Part shown: positions 23,601 through 35,900 of the stretch, in pieces
Position numbering within the stretch: position 1 is the stretch's first letter
Layout: each line of letters starts with the position of its first letter
NCBI RefSeq assembly: GCF_002127325.2
Contig: NC_035447.2
Coordinates: forward strand, 29,571,249 to 29,635,248
DNA: 64,000 nt
DNA from: Helianthus annuus
Lineage: Eukaryota > Streptophyta > Magnoliopsida > Asterales > Asteraceae
Direction: 5' to 3'
Program-made: the position numbers and the translations under genes
The notes under the pieces: generated by a model
The model's database searches: none
What the model was told of the DNA's origin: nothing
What the model saw: only the letters and a program-made list of their open reading frames with translations

Positions 23601-25205
23601 TCATTACAGGAAGACAAGTGTGTTGATGATAAACCGGTTAAAAGCACCGTGGGTCTGGGTCCGGGTCCACCTGATGCAGCTGCTGCAACTGTAAAAACCG
23701 AAACACAGATAAACGAAGAATCGGCTTCTTGGTCGTCTTCAGATATGCATGCGGATGAGAAGAAATTGGTGCACAAACGGTCGACAGATGATGTTGATTT
23801 AGCACCAAAGTTTGAAGAGAATGATGACAATAAAGCCGAGCATAGTGCAAGACAAAATATGGATTCTGGCACTAGTGAATGCGCCCATGAGAATATGGAA
23901 AACGACGGAAAGACCCCTGTGTCTGAAAAATCTAATGATGTAACCGAGCCCGAGCCCAGTTGTGTTGAAGATCGTACAGTAAAGTTGGACTTTGATCTGA
24001 ATGAAGTTCTTCCTAGTGATGATGGGGTACAAGGCGAGGCTGAAAAGGCTGCTCTTCATACACCTAGCACGTTACCTTCCAACAATAAAAATCGGTCTGG
24101 TTTGATTACAGTAGCTGCCGCTGCCAAAGGACCGTTTTACCCTTCCGAGAGTCTTTCCCGAGGTAAGCCCGAGCTTGGGTGGAAAGGTTCCGCTGCGACC
24201 AGTGCGTTCCGTCCAGCAGAACCACGAAAGGTTGACGTTCCAGTTCCTGATAACCGTACAACTAAACCGGTTCGCCCTCTTTTTGACTTTGATCTGAACG
24301 TTGGAGCCGAAGATGCTGGTCAAAGCAATGCACCGTCAGGACTGGATCTTGATCTAAACGCATCTGAGGAGGGTCCGGAGGTTGTCCAGCTGTCGATAAG
24401 TAGACCGAGGTCATTTCTACCTGGCGGGCCGAATTCTTCACGGGACTTTGACCTGAACGGGCCTGGTGTGGAAGAAGTCGGTGGCGAATCGGTATCGTTT
24501 TCCAAAAACGGTATGCAGTTTATGTCCGGTGTTTCTAATGTCAGAATGAATAATATGGATATTGGAAGCTACTCAACGTGGTTTCCACCGAACAATACCT
24601 ACCCAGCGATGACCATCCCGTCTCAACGAATGTTGGCTCCTGTCGCCAGCACGTCAGTTAATCCCGAAATGTTCAGGGGTCCTGTCTTGTCATCATCTCC
24701 CGCAGTTGCGTTTTCGTCCAGTGTACCGTTTCAGTATTCAGCTTTCCCATTCGAGACCAATTTCTCAATACCGTCAATGTCGAATACGTTTTCTTCGGTT
24801 TCAAATGCTTATGTGGATTCTTCATCGTCTGGTGGTGGGCCGATTTGTTTTCCGACTATTCCTTCGGTGGGACCTAACGGTGTGGTGTCAATGCCGTATA
24901 GGCCGTACTTTATGAGTCTACCTGGCGGCGGTTCGAGTAATGTTGGTCCTGACGGTAGAAAGTGGGGTAGCCAAGGTCAAGGTCAAGGTCTAGATCTAAA
25001 TGCAGGTCCTGGAGGCGGTTCGGATGATAAATTGCCTTTTGCGTTAAGACAGTTACCTCTTGCTGGTTCTCAAGCCGTAGCTGATGAGCAGTTAAAGATG
25101 TTTCAGCAAATGGCGGCAGGTAGTGGCGGCGCACCGAAACGGAAAGAGCCTGATGGCGGTTGGGACGGTGATAGGATTAGCTACAAACATCCACATTGGC
25201 AGTAA
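20432..25205 (+). CDS. SUO: SUO-like BAH and TFIIS N-terminal domain protein
   Basis: Three coding exons, 20432-20563, 21304-21675 and 21768-25205, join in phase 0 through GT-AG introns and give about 1313 residues. The start is set by the conserved RWHMWPVP N-terminus. The BAH domain is residues ~46-168 (VGDCALFKP, EVFYSFHKDEIPAASLLHPC, CLWWLTD). The TFIIS N-terminal helical bundle is ~280-415 (LRGLSVLDEWLQE, LPVNLHALQTCNVGKSVNHLRSH). The C-terminal half is Ser/Asn-rich, with five D-L-N motifs (DFDLNE, FDFDLN, LDLDLN, DFDLNG, GLDLN) and GW-type words (LGWKG, GGWDG). Arabidopsis SUO is known as a GW protein in miRNA-mediated translational repression. Function here is inferred from domain order. 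Intron 1 carries a TA/GT microsatellite near 20650. A likely 81-bp 3'-UTR intron lies at 25230-25310. Confidence 0.9.
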
Positions 25206-25800
25206 GAAATGGTGTTGTTGCAATGCCTGGTGAGTCTTCTTTTGGTTCATATGCGGATTCGGGGTCAATTCAGTCGTTTACAATGCTCATGTGTTTGATG
25301 TGATTTGCAGGGAAGGTGTCTGGAGACCGAACGGAATGTTGGGTTTCGTGAAGAATATCCCCCCTCGTGACAAAACCGTCTTGGTTGGTTGTGGGGGTTC
25401 TGTAATGCATAGGGTTGAGTTGTTGCTTGATATAGTTTGAACAGAGTGTGGCCTGTGTTGATGTTTAACTTGTGTTCAAAGCATTTGCCCACCTGAAACA
25501 AAACAAAACAAAACAAAACCAGGGAATTGGTTTCAACGGATATATGTAGAGTGCCAGTTCTTCTGGGTTTAGTTTATTAAATTTTATTTCCTTTTTCTGT
25601 TGTTTCATGCAAACTTATAATTGTTTACCTGTAGCCCGGTTACGACTGGGTCGGGTTAGAACTATGTAACAATAGTGGACCGAGTAGCGTAAACAGCCCT
25701 TTTCTGGGCCTTGTTTTTGTCAGCAAGGGCTGGGTCTGGCTTGCGGTATAACCAGAGACCAAGGATTGGTCCGGTGATGCCACATCTGATGGCCAAAAGT
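25206..25800 (+). other. 3' UTR and downstream region of the SUO-like gene
   Basis: It contains a GT-AG intron candidate (25230-25310), an aaaac repeat (25496-25519) and no further coding. The transcript end is not determined. Confidence 0.55.
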
Positions 25801-27137
25801 CCTGGCTAGTTTATGGTTGTTTTCTTATTTCATACTCTTTGGATTCAAAGTATACTTTCTTCCTTGTGATATGAGTTGACGTTTTTGTTGATGAAAATTT
25901 AATTACTTTGGATTGAACATGCATAGCGTCACCAAAATTGTGATTGCAACCATCAAGCTACTATAAAAAATGAACTGCAATGTAAATAGCAAATAGGTGG
26001 TTGACTGTTGTTTAGCCGGTTCTCATAAGAATTTTGGGTTATTTCGCTAATTATGGATGTAAAATATAACAAGCATACTTGCTGGATGTGTTATCTCAGT
26101 CGTTGGTCCGATTAGGTTAAGATCTGTTATTTGGGTCGTTGGTCCGGTTAGGTTAAGTTCATGTTTCAAGTTTCAACTAACTTGTTTAGCTTTTATTACA
26201 TCTTTAAAAAATGACTAGTGTTAAACCTGATTTTTTAAATCGTGAACCAAATTATATAAACCTCAAATTGATAGTCGGTTTGTTGATCCAATGCGTTTTA
26301 ATGGTTTATGAACACTCAAAATCGCAATGGTATTATAATAATTTCGTAAATAAATCATCAATAGTACATCGATATCACAATCATTTGTGATCTGTAAAAG
26401 GTGAGCCCACGCGTCAAACTACACTTGTTCTGGTCATCTTTCGCTCTCCAACTTTCACATTCATGTTTATGACACGAATAAACGTCTAATAAAAAAATAC
26501 ACCATGTAATTTTATACACTTTTTAAAATAATTAATATAAAATAGATGACTAGGCTCCATCATTTCTCCTTAGTACATAAAACATAAAAATAGTTAAACG
26601 AGTCGTTTTCATGCTTAATACTTGTGTTAATCACCTAGTCTCTAATCTGTTCAACACGATTAGACGTGTTTTGCCAGTGCCAAACTCATACAAATGCTAC
26701 ATGCACGGGTGGGTGTACGGTCTTGAATTGGAGATGGAAGCCGAAGCCGAAGCGTGAGCTTCCAGGGTTTGATCCGAGGATGTTTTTAAGGGGGTAACCG
26801 ATAGGGTTCATAAGTGATTCAGTCGCAAGAAAACATGCAGATTCGTTGTTTTGTTTCTTTTGTGCATGATGATTCATGCATTCATGTCGATTTAATTGTT
26901 AGTACACCACTTTTTATGGTTTACTAAAATAGTATCTTCAACTTTTTTTCCCATAGCTATAAGAATCTATCACCCAAAAACTCAGAAGTCACACCAACCA
27001 CTAGAACTTACATAAATGCAGCTTACACTAAACAGACAATTCATTCATAACTAACCCTCCTAACCATCTAGCGTTTTTTAATTAGCGAAACTAGAAAATA
27101 TGTCTATACACTTTCAACTAATTTCGTTGCACAAATC
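25801..27137. other. Intergenic DNA with a dispersed repeat
   Basis: The part at ~26480-26690 shares phrases (tccatcatttct, tacataaaac, catg.ttaatacttgtgtta) with 43590-43765, so it is a diverged copy of a dispersed repeat. A tandem of gtcgttggtccg words is at 26099-26160. No gene was found. Confidence 0.5.
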
Positions 27138-27453
27138 TAGAGGTGTACAAAAAACCCGACCCGCTTCACCAAAAAACCGGTTTGGCCGAAACTGTATTGA
27201 CCCAAGACCCAACCCAATAGTTCGTAGCCTCATTCCCTAAGACCGATTTGGACCTAACCTGATTTTTCAACATGTAAAAAAACCATTTATTTTTTTCCTA
27301 AGGTTTGAACCCGACCCCAATCGTTTTGATAGGTTCGAACATTTTCCCTCCTAAACCCCGAACCGGTTTTCTACAAACCGATTTTTTTTGTTCACCAACC
27401 CAGTTCAGTTCATTACACGAACTCGTTTTTCTAGAAAAACCGAAACACCTCTA
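27138..27453. mobile_element. Probable hAT-type MITE
   Basis: Termini tagaggtgt and acacctcta are perfect inverted copies. The interior is rich in aaaccgac- and aacccga-type words, common in small plant hAT MITEs. No exact 8-bp duplication is visible, so confidence is limited. Confidence 0.45.
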
Positions 27454-27934
27454 TTCAAACTGCTCCTAACCAATCCAGTTCGGAATAAACAATCAAAATG
27501 TGTTCATATACGTTTTTGTAGCAAGCAAAAAAACGGTTAAGGGGAGAAGGGGGCGACATAACAGTGTTAAAAGCATAAAGCTCGTATCAATCCAAGTTTA
27601 AACGAGCTCAAACTTGAACTTCATGGAGAAAAAGCGACATAACAGAGAAGGCTTAAAGCTTATATCGATCCAACATGACCATAATATCATCTAAAACAAC
27701 ATTTCAAGACCATAATCATCATATTATAGCAACATTTCAAGAACATAACCATCATATTATACTCTATTATAGTCGAAAACAAATAACCAATATTATTCTA
27801 CAATAAGTTTTTACAACACCAAAAGACCACATCAAAATATCAAATGCAAAACAAAAACAAAAACATCAACACCGACACAAAAACAAATACCAACATGAAC
27901 ACAAAAGAAACATATATCATGTAACAATCAAACC
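27454..27934. other. Intergenic / 3' flank of the 2H-phosphoesterase-like gene
   Basis: A-rich sequence with repeated phrases such as aacatttcaaga.cataa near 27700 and 27730. It probably includes the 3' UTR of the minus-strand gene. No other feature was seen. Confidence 0.45.
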
Positions 27935-28489
27935 TCAAGATTCGACCGACGAGCTACCAAGAACAAACGAAAACAGTTCACGAACAGGCGAGTACTCAAC
28001 CAATCCAATATCCATCGCATAACCCGTAACCGGCAACTTCAAGTCCCTCAAAACCGTAAACGCTTCCGCCATCCTATTCTTCGGCACTTCCTCAGCCACA
28101 GGACAATACGGAATCCACGAATCCGGACGATACTCTTCCCCAATTTCAATCCCTTCCCTTTTCATTGCATCACAGAGCTGATAATGAAACTGCAGCAGGG
28201 GCAAAGTCGGGGTCGGGGCAAGAAACAGCACATTGTTATCGTTCGGAAGACTACCAATCGACCCGAAAGATAATGGTAAAGGATCTTGCTTTGAAGCGAA
28301 AGACTTAACGATGTTTTCGAGCTTCGACGGATCAATAAACGGGCTCGAAAACAGCGTAATGTGAGGCCTGGATTCAATTTCTATGAGGTGGGTACTAATT
28401 TGTCTACGAGCCACAACATTCCATGCTTTCAAAACTTGATTTTCAAGAGCTGGATCAAAGTAAAGCTCAATTGCATACCCTTCAGACAT
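27935..28489 (-). CDS. 2H phosphoesterase / RNA ligase-cyclic phosphodiesterase-like protein
   Basis: A single-exon minus-strand frame gives 184 residues from the MSEGYAIELYFD start (an upstream ATG at 28522 would add 11). It fits the plant family annotated as RNA ligase/cyclic nucleotide phosphodiesterase-like. It has RPHITLF at residues ~40-46, the first H-x-T motif of the 2H fold. At the place of the second motif it reads WIPYCPVAEE, so His and Thr are replaced by Tyr and Pro. By memory, plant relatives share this change, so the protein may bind rather than cleave, or may use another residue. The C-terminus (YAMDIGLVEYSPVRELFSFVLG) is strongly family-like. A 5'-UTR intron between about 28714 and 28571 is plausible (gtatgt to taacag). 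Localisation is probably cytosolic, with no signal peptide. Confidence 0.85.
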   Translation of the reverse strand: MSEGYAIELYFDPALENQVLKAWNVVARRQISTHLIEIESRPHITLFSSPFIDPSKLENIVKSFASKQDPLPLSFGSIGSLPNDNNVLFLAPTPTLPLLQFHYQLCDAMKREGIEIGEEYRPDSWIPYCPVAEEVPKNRMAEAFTVLRDLKLPVTGYAMDIGLVEYSPVRELFSFVLGSSSVES

Positions 28490-28522
28490 TGTTTTGGATT
28501 TAAATTCGATTAAAATTCCCAA

Positions 28523-30337
28523 AATACAAAATTAGGGTTTCAAAATTCAGCAATAATCAGAACTGATAACCTGTTAGCGATCGATAAACTGATTGAATAC
28601 AACAATAAGAGAGTACAACAGAGTTAAGTATTGGTGCAGATTTGGGAATTAGGGTTTCGAACGTAAACCCTAGAGATTGAAAGTTAAAGGAAAGATGAAA
28701 TTGAAGACATACCCAGTTGAGATTTGAAATCGATTGTGTGAAATTGTGAAGAATTGATGGAGTTAAAAGAGGGATTTGAGCTAGGGTTTTGAGGGAATGA
28801 GTTGAAGAAAATGAAGGGGCGATGATATTTGGGGGTGATGGAATAGCGTGTGAAGATGGAGAGTGAGGTTTATATATGGTCCTTTAAATATTGGGCAAGT
28901 TGCAAATTTGATCCTTTAGTTATGTATAAGTTATTCTTAGACTGTGACTAGTGGCTTCGTGTCAAGTGGGCGCTAAACGCTGCATCCGCCTGTTAAAGAA
29001 GGGCGTCAAAGAGGATGGGCGCAAGGTGGTTACTTGGCACGAAGGGTGTGGGTTGTGGGGCCAACTCACAATCAAACCATTTCAATCGCATTTTCTATAA
29101 AAAAAATTAAAAATTAATTTTGTTTTTAGTTAAACCACTATACACTTTTGAAAGATTAGTTAGTTAAAGCTCCACTGTCTACGTGACAATGACGTGGTAA
29201 AAACTTTTGCACTTTTTAGTTAAACTACTGCACATAGTCTTAGGGTATGCGTTATAGCTTCAAAGGCGGCGACAACCATGCCACCTTAGCAGAGCGTGGG
29301 GGACGAACACCGCCATGGAGGGGCATGAGGCAGAGGTTTGGCTGGAGTCACGAACGCAAGACAAGCTTGGTAAGTTTTTTTTAACTTTTTTTAATTAGTT
29401 GATATACAGACCAATCATTTAAAACCACATTACCTAAGTGGTGTGAAGGGTGAAAAAAGTGTGCCTACGTGGCAACAGATTTTTCACATAAAACCCAAAC
29501 AGAGTCCTTCATGACACATAGTTTTAGATTGTAAATAAAAAATAATGAGATAGCGATTTAATCTTTGACAATAAAAAGTCACACATTACATACTCTTTCA
29601 AGCTTTTTTGATGTTTTAAAAGTTAAAACGAGATGGCGACTTAATGACTGAAAATGAGCGGGTGTGGTAGAAACATGCTATATACGATCTCATAAGTGTG
29701 TACCCTATGAACATGACATGACCATGTCAACACTTGTAGACATGGTTGTCTATGGCTACGGGTCTAAACACCATTTTACAAGTGATTTACCTTGTAACAG
29801 TTACATAGACGACTATAATGTTTATATAGGTTTTTTCATGATTGTATTAAGTTAACAACAAACGAAAAAAGGAGAAATAATTAACAGCTTTTTCAACAAA
29901 GCCCAATATTAGGGATCTTTATAAACCAGGACAAGACAACACGTAAAAGTTGTTCAGTGAATCCTAAATGCATTTAAAGCATCACATGATTCTTGATATT
30001 TGTTCTTTGAAGATTGTGACACTATGGTAGCTAGCATCAATGCATCATGTCCATAGACTATTAAACTGGTTACACATAACAACTCAAAACCTAATTATTT
30101 TTTTGAGGCTACGAAACAAAAATACGTGAGAACGTATAAAAGGGACAAATAACAACTCATATAGACATACAACAAGCAAATGATAAGACCTCATTTTTTT
30201 TCAAACATGAATGATCATGTTACAATTTACAACCCAGAAGAAGTACACTTAAAACATGAATGTATGATAGTCACTACTTTTTTATGTATACAATAAACAA
30301 TGGTTTTGCATTAATGGTCGCTGGATTACAAAACAAA
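28523..30337. other. 5' region of the 2H gene and intergenic DNA
   Basis: 28523-28900 is probably the 5' UTR and promoter of the minus-strand gene. From about 28934 to 29520 there are GC-richer blocks (gggcgctaaacgctgc, gcggcgacaacc) bounded by related words (cttagactgtg; catagtcttag; catagttttag). These suggest one or two small unclassified MITEs. No coding was found up to 30337. Confidence 0.45.
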
Positions 30338-32043
30338 CTAACAGTTTGATTCAATTCTGGACGAAAGGAGAGGGGCTGTTTGATCAGACGAACCGGGTTC
30401 ATCTGAAACGTCCAAATCAGCCCGTGTCGCTATTGGTAACTTGTTCTTCTCTTTGGCCTGCCCCCACATCACAGTATAAAATCCAGCAGCAACTATCGTG
30501 GCTCCAATGGCGCTGCATATACGAATTCAAGATTCAAGAACAAGCCATTAATCAATTTCCTTCGTTGAACATGAGCAATGATCAACCAGACCACCTCAAA
30601 TGGGATCAAATGATTCGTGCCAAGATTCACCAGGCGTTAATCGTGTTGGGTTGTCAGGATGAATTTATGAACCCAAACATGACCCATATATTTATTTGTG
30701 TTAAAGACATCATCTCTAACCTGGATTCACTTAGAGCATGTAACCATGACATGACATGTTTAACCCAATAGTCGAGTCAAACGGGTTGTAATCAAGTTGT
30801 AAACATCTCAAACGAGACATAAACGGGTTAGCGAGTTATGGGTTAAAAGGGTTGTAAACGGGTTGGTGGGTGGAACTTATAAAAGAATATTATTTTATTT
30901 TAATTTTAAACGGGTTGACGTGTTTAGTTAAACGTGTTATTCAGGAAAATCCTGAACATAACCCCCTTAGTTAAATGGTTTAAACATCTGAACACAAGCT
31001 GTTTATTTTGGGCTAAATATATATGACAACTTAGAAATCGATTATTTCCGTATGTGTTTTCCAATCTCAAACACATCTTACACCTTACAAAAATATGATT
31101 TTGAAATAAAAGACTGATCATTTACCTTCCTAAGTGAAGTGAATCACCGAGAAAAGTGACACCCATGATGATTGCGATGACTATGGAGAGGGGCGAGAAC
31201 ATGGCAACGAAAACCGGGCCTTTCTTCTCCAAGCACCATGTGATGGCGGTACTACGAAACACAACCGAAAATACCCCCTTCAAATAGAAAAAAAAGGTCA
31301 ATCTACCGACACCAAAATGCATGATAAAACTTGACAACAAGACAACATAATTTAGTTTGCTTTTAAAAAAAAAAGGTTTGAATAAATAAGTTAATGCGTT
31401 AATTATGATATGAAAATTAATAATTTAAACTCAACTAATCTCTGAAAAAAAATCAGAAAACTGTATGCATACAAAAATAAACTTTAGGAAACTTACACCT
31501 GTTTAACCCATTCCCACTTTAAGCTAGATTTATTGTAAGACTAAAAAACTACCCAAACTGATACAGTTGTAAATAAATAGGTTAAAATTACACGGATATA
31601 TTAAACTTACCCCAAAAACTACAGCAATCATCCCAGTTTTAGACAGCAACAGCCACGCGTCTATATTTGGTTCTAGGAAAGGAGATACTGCTATACATTG
31701 TATCGTCCCAAACAGGCAGTAGAAAAAGACAAAAGTGCGTTGATCCGGATATTCTCTAGCTGTTGCTGACTGAATGTACACGTATAATCAAGGAATTAAT
31801 AGCTAAAAATAATCTTGTTTTATCTAATTTTAAGGAAAATCTTACTTGTAAAACATTCCATATGGCACCAACAATTCCACCAAATATCCAATCCGGTGGT
31901 CGTGACAAATGAAGCTGATTGGATGAATCTGGAAAAGGGCCCATATGAAAAATTTCCGGGCCTTTATAGAATGTGAACAACATTGCTCCAAATATTGCTA
32001 TTGTAGTACCCAATAACTTTGCTAGACTGCTTGAACTTCTTAT

Positions 32044-32195
32044 TGTCGGAAAGGAGAAAAAATAGATTGTATAGGGGCTTGTGTGTAAAGTGGTGTCCTA
32101 TATAAACACCACTATTGTAACCCTAATTTCTAGTACTAACAATTCTCAATACAACTCAAACCCAATTCAAGAATTCTTTTCTATACCAATCAACA
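32044..32195 (+). repeat. 5' LTR of copia D
   Basis: It runs from tgtcggaaagg to accaatcaaca. It holds a TATA box (ctatataaac, about 32098-32107). The same 152 bp recur at 36373-36524. Confidence 0.95.
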
Positions 32196-32207
32196 TGGTA
32201 TCAGAGC
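32196..32207 (+). other. tRNA-iMet primer-binding site of copia D
   Basis: tggtatcagagc follows the 5' LTR without a gap. Confidence 0.93.
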
Positions 32208-32997
32208 AGTGTTTCTGATTCGTGGACATTCTATTCTTCATCTACAATTTATCTCAACCAAGATCAAACCAGAAAAAACCAAAAATCAAACCCAAAAATC
32301 TGATCAACTCCGAAACTCCACTGCCGTCGCCGCTTTAAACCCTACCTTCTTTCGTCGTTTGTGTTCGTTTCCGGTTGATTATTTTCTTCTCGTTTGAAAT
32401 AGTCAAAGAGTTGCTTCAAAATTGATATTACCGTATAAAAAAAAAAAGGAAAAGTGCTTCAATTGTCAACATATGTGTCAGTGTTCATCATTGTCTAAAC
32501 CCTTTTCAACCTCTAAATTCAACCAAAACCAAATCCACCACATGCCTTACAAGCACGTGGCCAACCCTTCCAAATCATTTCATTGGTCCAATCAAAATTT
32601 TGTTTGACCATTTTTTTGAAATTGGTCCAATCAAGTTCGCTGCTCTTACCTTTTTTTGTGCTACCTACCTTTTTTTTGTTCCAACTTCCTTTTTTATAAT
32701 TACGCTACCGACACCAATCCCGACCAATTTCGCTGCTCTTATTTTGTATTTGATAATTTCGCTATTCTCAAAGGATCAATTCGCTTTCGTTGTCGGTAGC
32801 GAATTTGCGGGCTTTCAAATCTTGAACGCGAGTTCAAGTAACCGGTGTATTTAATAAATTCGCCGGTAAAATATCTTCGCTACCCAGCGACGATATTCCA
32901 AACAAAAATCTTGAACGCGAGTTCAAGTATCCAGCGAAATTAATAAATTCGCTGGCTTGGTTGGTTACTTAATAACCGTGCCGGGACAAAAAAAAAA
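32208..32997 (+). other. Leader of copia D with no gag; direct repeats
   Basis: Between PBS and pol, where copia gag belongs, about 790 bp contain no frame longer than ~85 codons and nothing like gag. Near 32820-32870 and 32908-32960 lies an imperfect direct repeat. It contains the palindrome cttgaacgcgagttcaag followed by aataaattcgc words. The part 32600-32800 is T-rich, with repeated ccaatcaa and gaccaatttcgctgctctta phrases. Confidence 0.75.
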
Positions 32998-35900
32998 ATG
33001 GAAATCAATCATAGTAAGAACAGTGCTTGGATTTTCGATTCTGGTGCCACTGACACCATGACGTTTGAACCATTGGACATACGGTCAATGACCCGACCTC
33101 AGAAATCTCAAATACATACAGCAAACAACGGAACGATGCAAGTGAAAGGAGGAGGAGTAATTGAAATTTCATCAACTATGAAATTGTCAAATTGCCTCTA
33201 TGTTCCGTCCTTATCACACAAATTACTGTCAATCAGTCATATTACCAAAGAATTAAATTGCACGGTACTAATGCACCCTACTTTCTGTCTCCTACAGGAT
33301 ATCAGGACGGGTGTGATTATTGGACGTGGTACTGAGCGCCAAGGATTGTACTATGTGGATGAAGTGGCTCATCAGGGTACTGTGATGTTGGCTCATGGAA
33401 CTGATAACCGGGACGCCTGGCTATGGCATCGACGCTTGGGACATCCATCCCACGGTTATTCGCACCTTTTGTTTCCAAAACTCTTCCCTTCAAATGGGAA
33501 AATAGATTGTGAAACTTGTCTTCGCGCCAAAAGCCATCGACACCCGTTCAAACCTAGCAATACGAAAGTTGCTTCCCCTTTCTCACTAATCCATTCTGAT
33601 GTGTGGGGTCCTGCTCCTGTGATAGGGGGGCAGGGTCTTCGGTACTTTATATTATTCGTGGATGATTGCACTCGCATGACATGGGTATATTTTTTAAAAA
33701 CCAAAGCCGAAGTTTTCGAAAAATTTGTCACATTTTATGCCATGATTCAAACTCAATTTCAAACTCAAATCCAAATTCTTCGATCCGACAATGGGGGGGA
33801 ATTTGTCAATACATCTATGAAACAATTCTTTCAAACCAAAGGATTAATTCATCAAACCTCTTGTGCTCATACACCCGAACAAAATGGTGTTTCCGAACGG
33901 AAAAACCGTATTATTCTTGAAATGACTCGAGCTCTTTTGATCGAATCTCAGGTTCCTAAATCTTTCTGGCCGGAGGCAGTTGCAACCTCCGTGTATCTGC
34001 TAAATCGGCTTCCCACAAAAGTTCTTAAATTTAAGACTCCTTTAGATTGTCTGTCCAAATCTGCCAATATTCCCCATCCTCTTACACTTGAACCTCGAAT
34101 CTTCGGGTGTACCGCATTTGTTCATATACCCAAAGTCAACCGAAACAAGCTCGGCCCATGTGCTGAGAAATGTGTGTTTGTCGGCTATGGGATCGACCAA
34201 ATAGGTTATCGGTGTTATAATCCTAAGACTCGTCAAATGTTCACCACAATGAACGTTGACTTTCTTGAAACAAAATACTTTTATGAACCCCAACTCAGTG
34301 GTCAGGGGGAGAACGAATGTATAGACCCTCTGAGTTGGCTAATCCAACTTCCCTCGTCTGAAGAAGTAACAACAACAGAACTTCCTCACAGTACTCCGAA
34401 TCAGTCATCTTCAAACACAACTACACAATCTGCGGATCACAGTACCACTGAAAATAGTCCATCCAACATGATACCTGAGGTAAGAAATAATGAGAGCTCT
34501 GAGTTTACTATGCCTTGTGACTTTGAGACAACAGGGGAACATACAGATCCGACAACAACCGAACCTACAGAACATGGTGAACCAAATGTTGAGCATGTTG
34601 AACCTGTTGTTGAAGAGGTTGAACCAGTTACTGAACATGTTGAACTAGGTGCAGCAGAGACAACCGGGAGATATCCTCTTCCCCCAAGAGAAAATAGAGG
34701 AGTTCCCCCTAAGAGATACTCTCCAGAAAAGGTGACTCCAAGGTCTAGGTATCCTGTGGCGAACATTGCCACTGGAAATTTGTCTAAGGAAGCTAAAGCA
34801 TATACCGCTGCCTTGTGCTCTGAACAAATGCCATCTACAACACAGGAAGCATTGAGTTCTGAAGAATGGAAAAAGGCTATGGAGACCGAAATGGAAGCAC
34901 TCAAGAAGAATAACACGTGGGAGAAATGCACCCTCCCACCAGGAAAGAAACCAGTGGGATGTCGGTGGGTGTTTTCAGTCAAACACAGACCTGATGGAAC
35001 AATTGAACGATACAAAGCTCGGCTGGTTGCAAAAGGTTACACTCAGACTTATGGAATCGACTACTCTGAAACCTTCTCCCCAATAGCAAAAATTGATACA
35101 ATCAGAGTCCTGTTTTCTATAGCTGCCAATAAAGGTTGGCCTCTTCATCAATTTGATGTAAAAAATGCCTTTCTTCACGGGGAACTAAACGAGGAGGTCT
35201 ATATGGACGCTCCACCAGGATTCAATGAGAATTTCAAGGCTGGAGAAACATGTCGGTTGAAGAAATCTTTGTATGGGCTTAAACAGTCTCCTAGAGCTTG
35301 GTTTGGGAGGTTTACCCTTGCGATGAAAAAATATGGCTTCAAACAAAGCAACTCAGATCATACCCTATTTTTGAAACGTAGAGGTAGTCTTGTGACCTGC
35401 TTAATTATCTATGTTGATGACATGATTCTCACAGGAAATGATGAAGAGGAAATGTCAATGTTAAGAGATAAACTGTTTTCGGAATTTGAGATGAAAGACC
35501 TGGGAAGATTGAAGTACTTTCTTGGAATTGAAGTTCTGAGATCTAAACAAGGGATTTTTATCTGTCAAAGGAAATATGTCCTTGACCTGCTAGCTGAAAC
35601 CGGAATGATTGAGTGCAGACCGGCGGACACTCCAATGATGGTCAATCATGGCTTACACATGGAAGATGGAGCAGATTTAGCAGATAAGGAGAGATATCAA
35701 CGAATGGTGGGAAAACTGGTATATCTCTCCCACACTCGTCCAGATATAGCTTATGCAGTAGGAGTGGTGAGTCAGTTTATGCACCAACCCCAAGCGAGCC
35801 ATATGGAAGCAGTGTTAAGAATCATCAGGTATCTCAAGGGAACAGCAGGTCATGGTATTCTGTTCAAATCAAATGGGCACTTAGAAATCCAAGCTTATAC

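Noticed and set aside
30346..30771. Plus-strand 141-codon ORF as a gene
   Set aside because: It is antisense to WAT1 exon 7 and intron 6, which fit the family on the minus strand.
32196..32207. tggtatcagagc words as part of tRNA genes
   Set aside because: They are retrotransposon primer-binding sites next to LTR ends; no cloverleaf surrounds them.
34437..35015. Minus-strand 192-codon ORF in copia D
   Set aside because: Antisense shadow of the intact pol frame, with no domain of its own.
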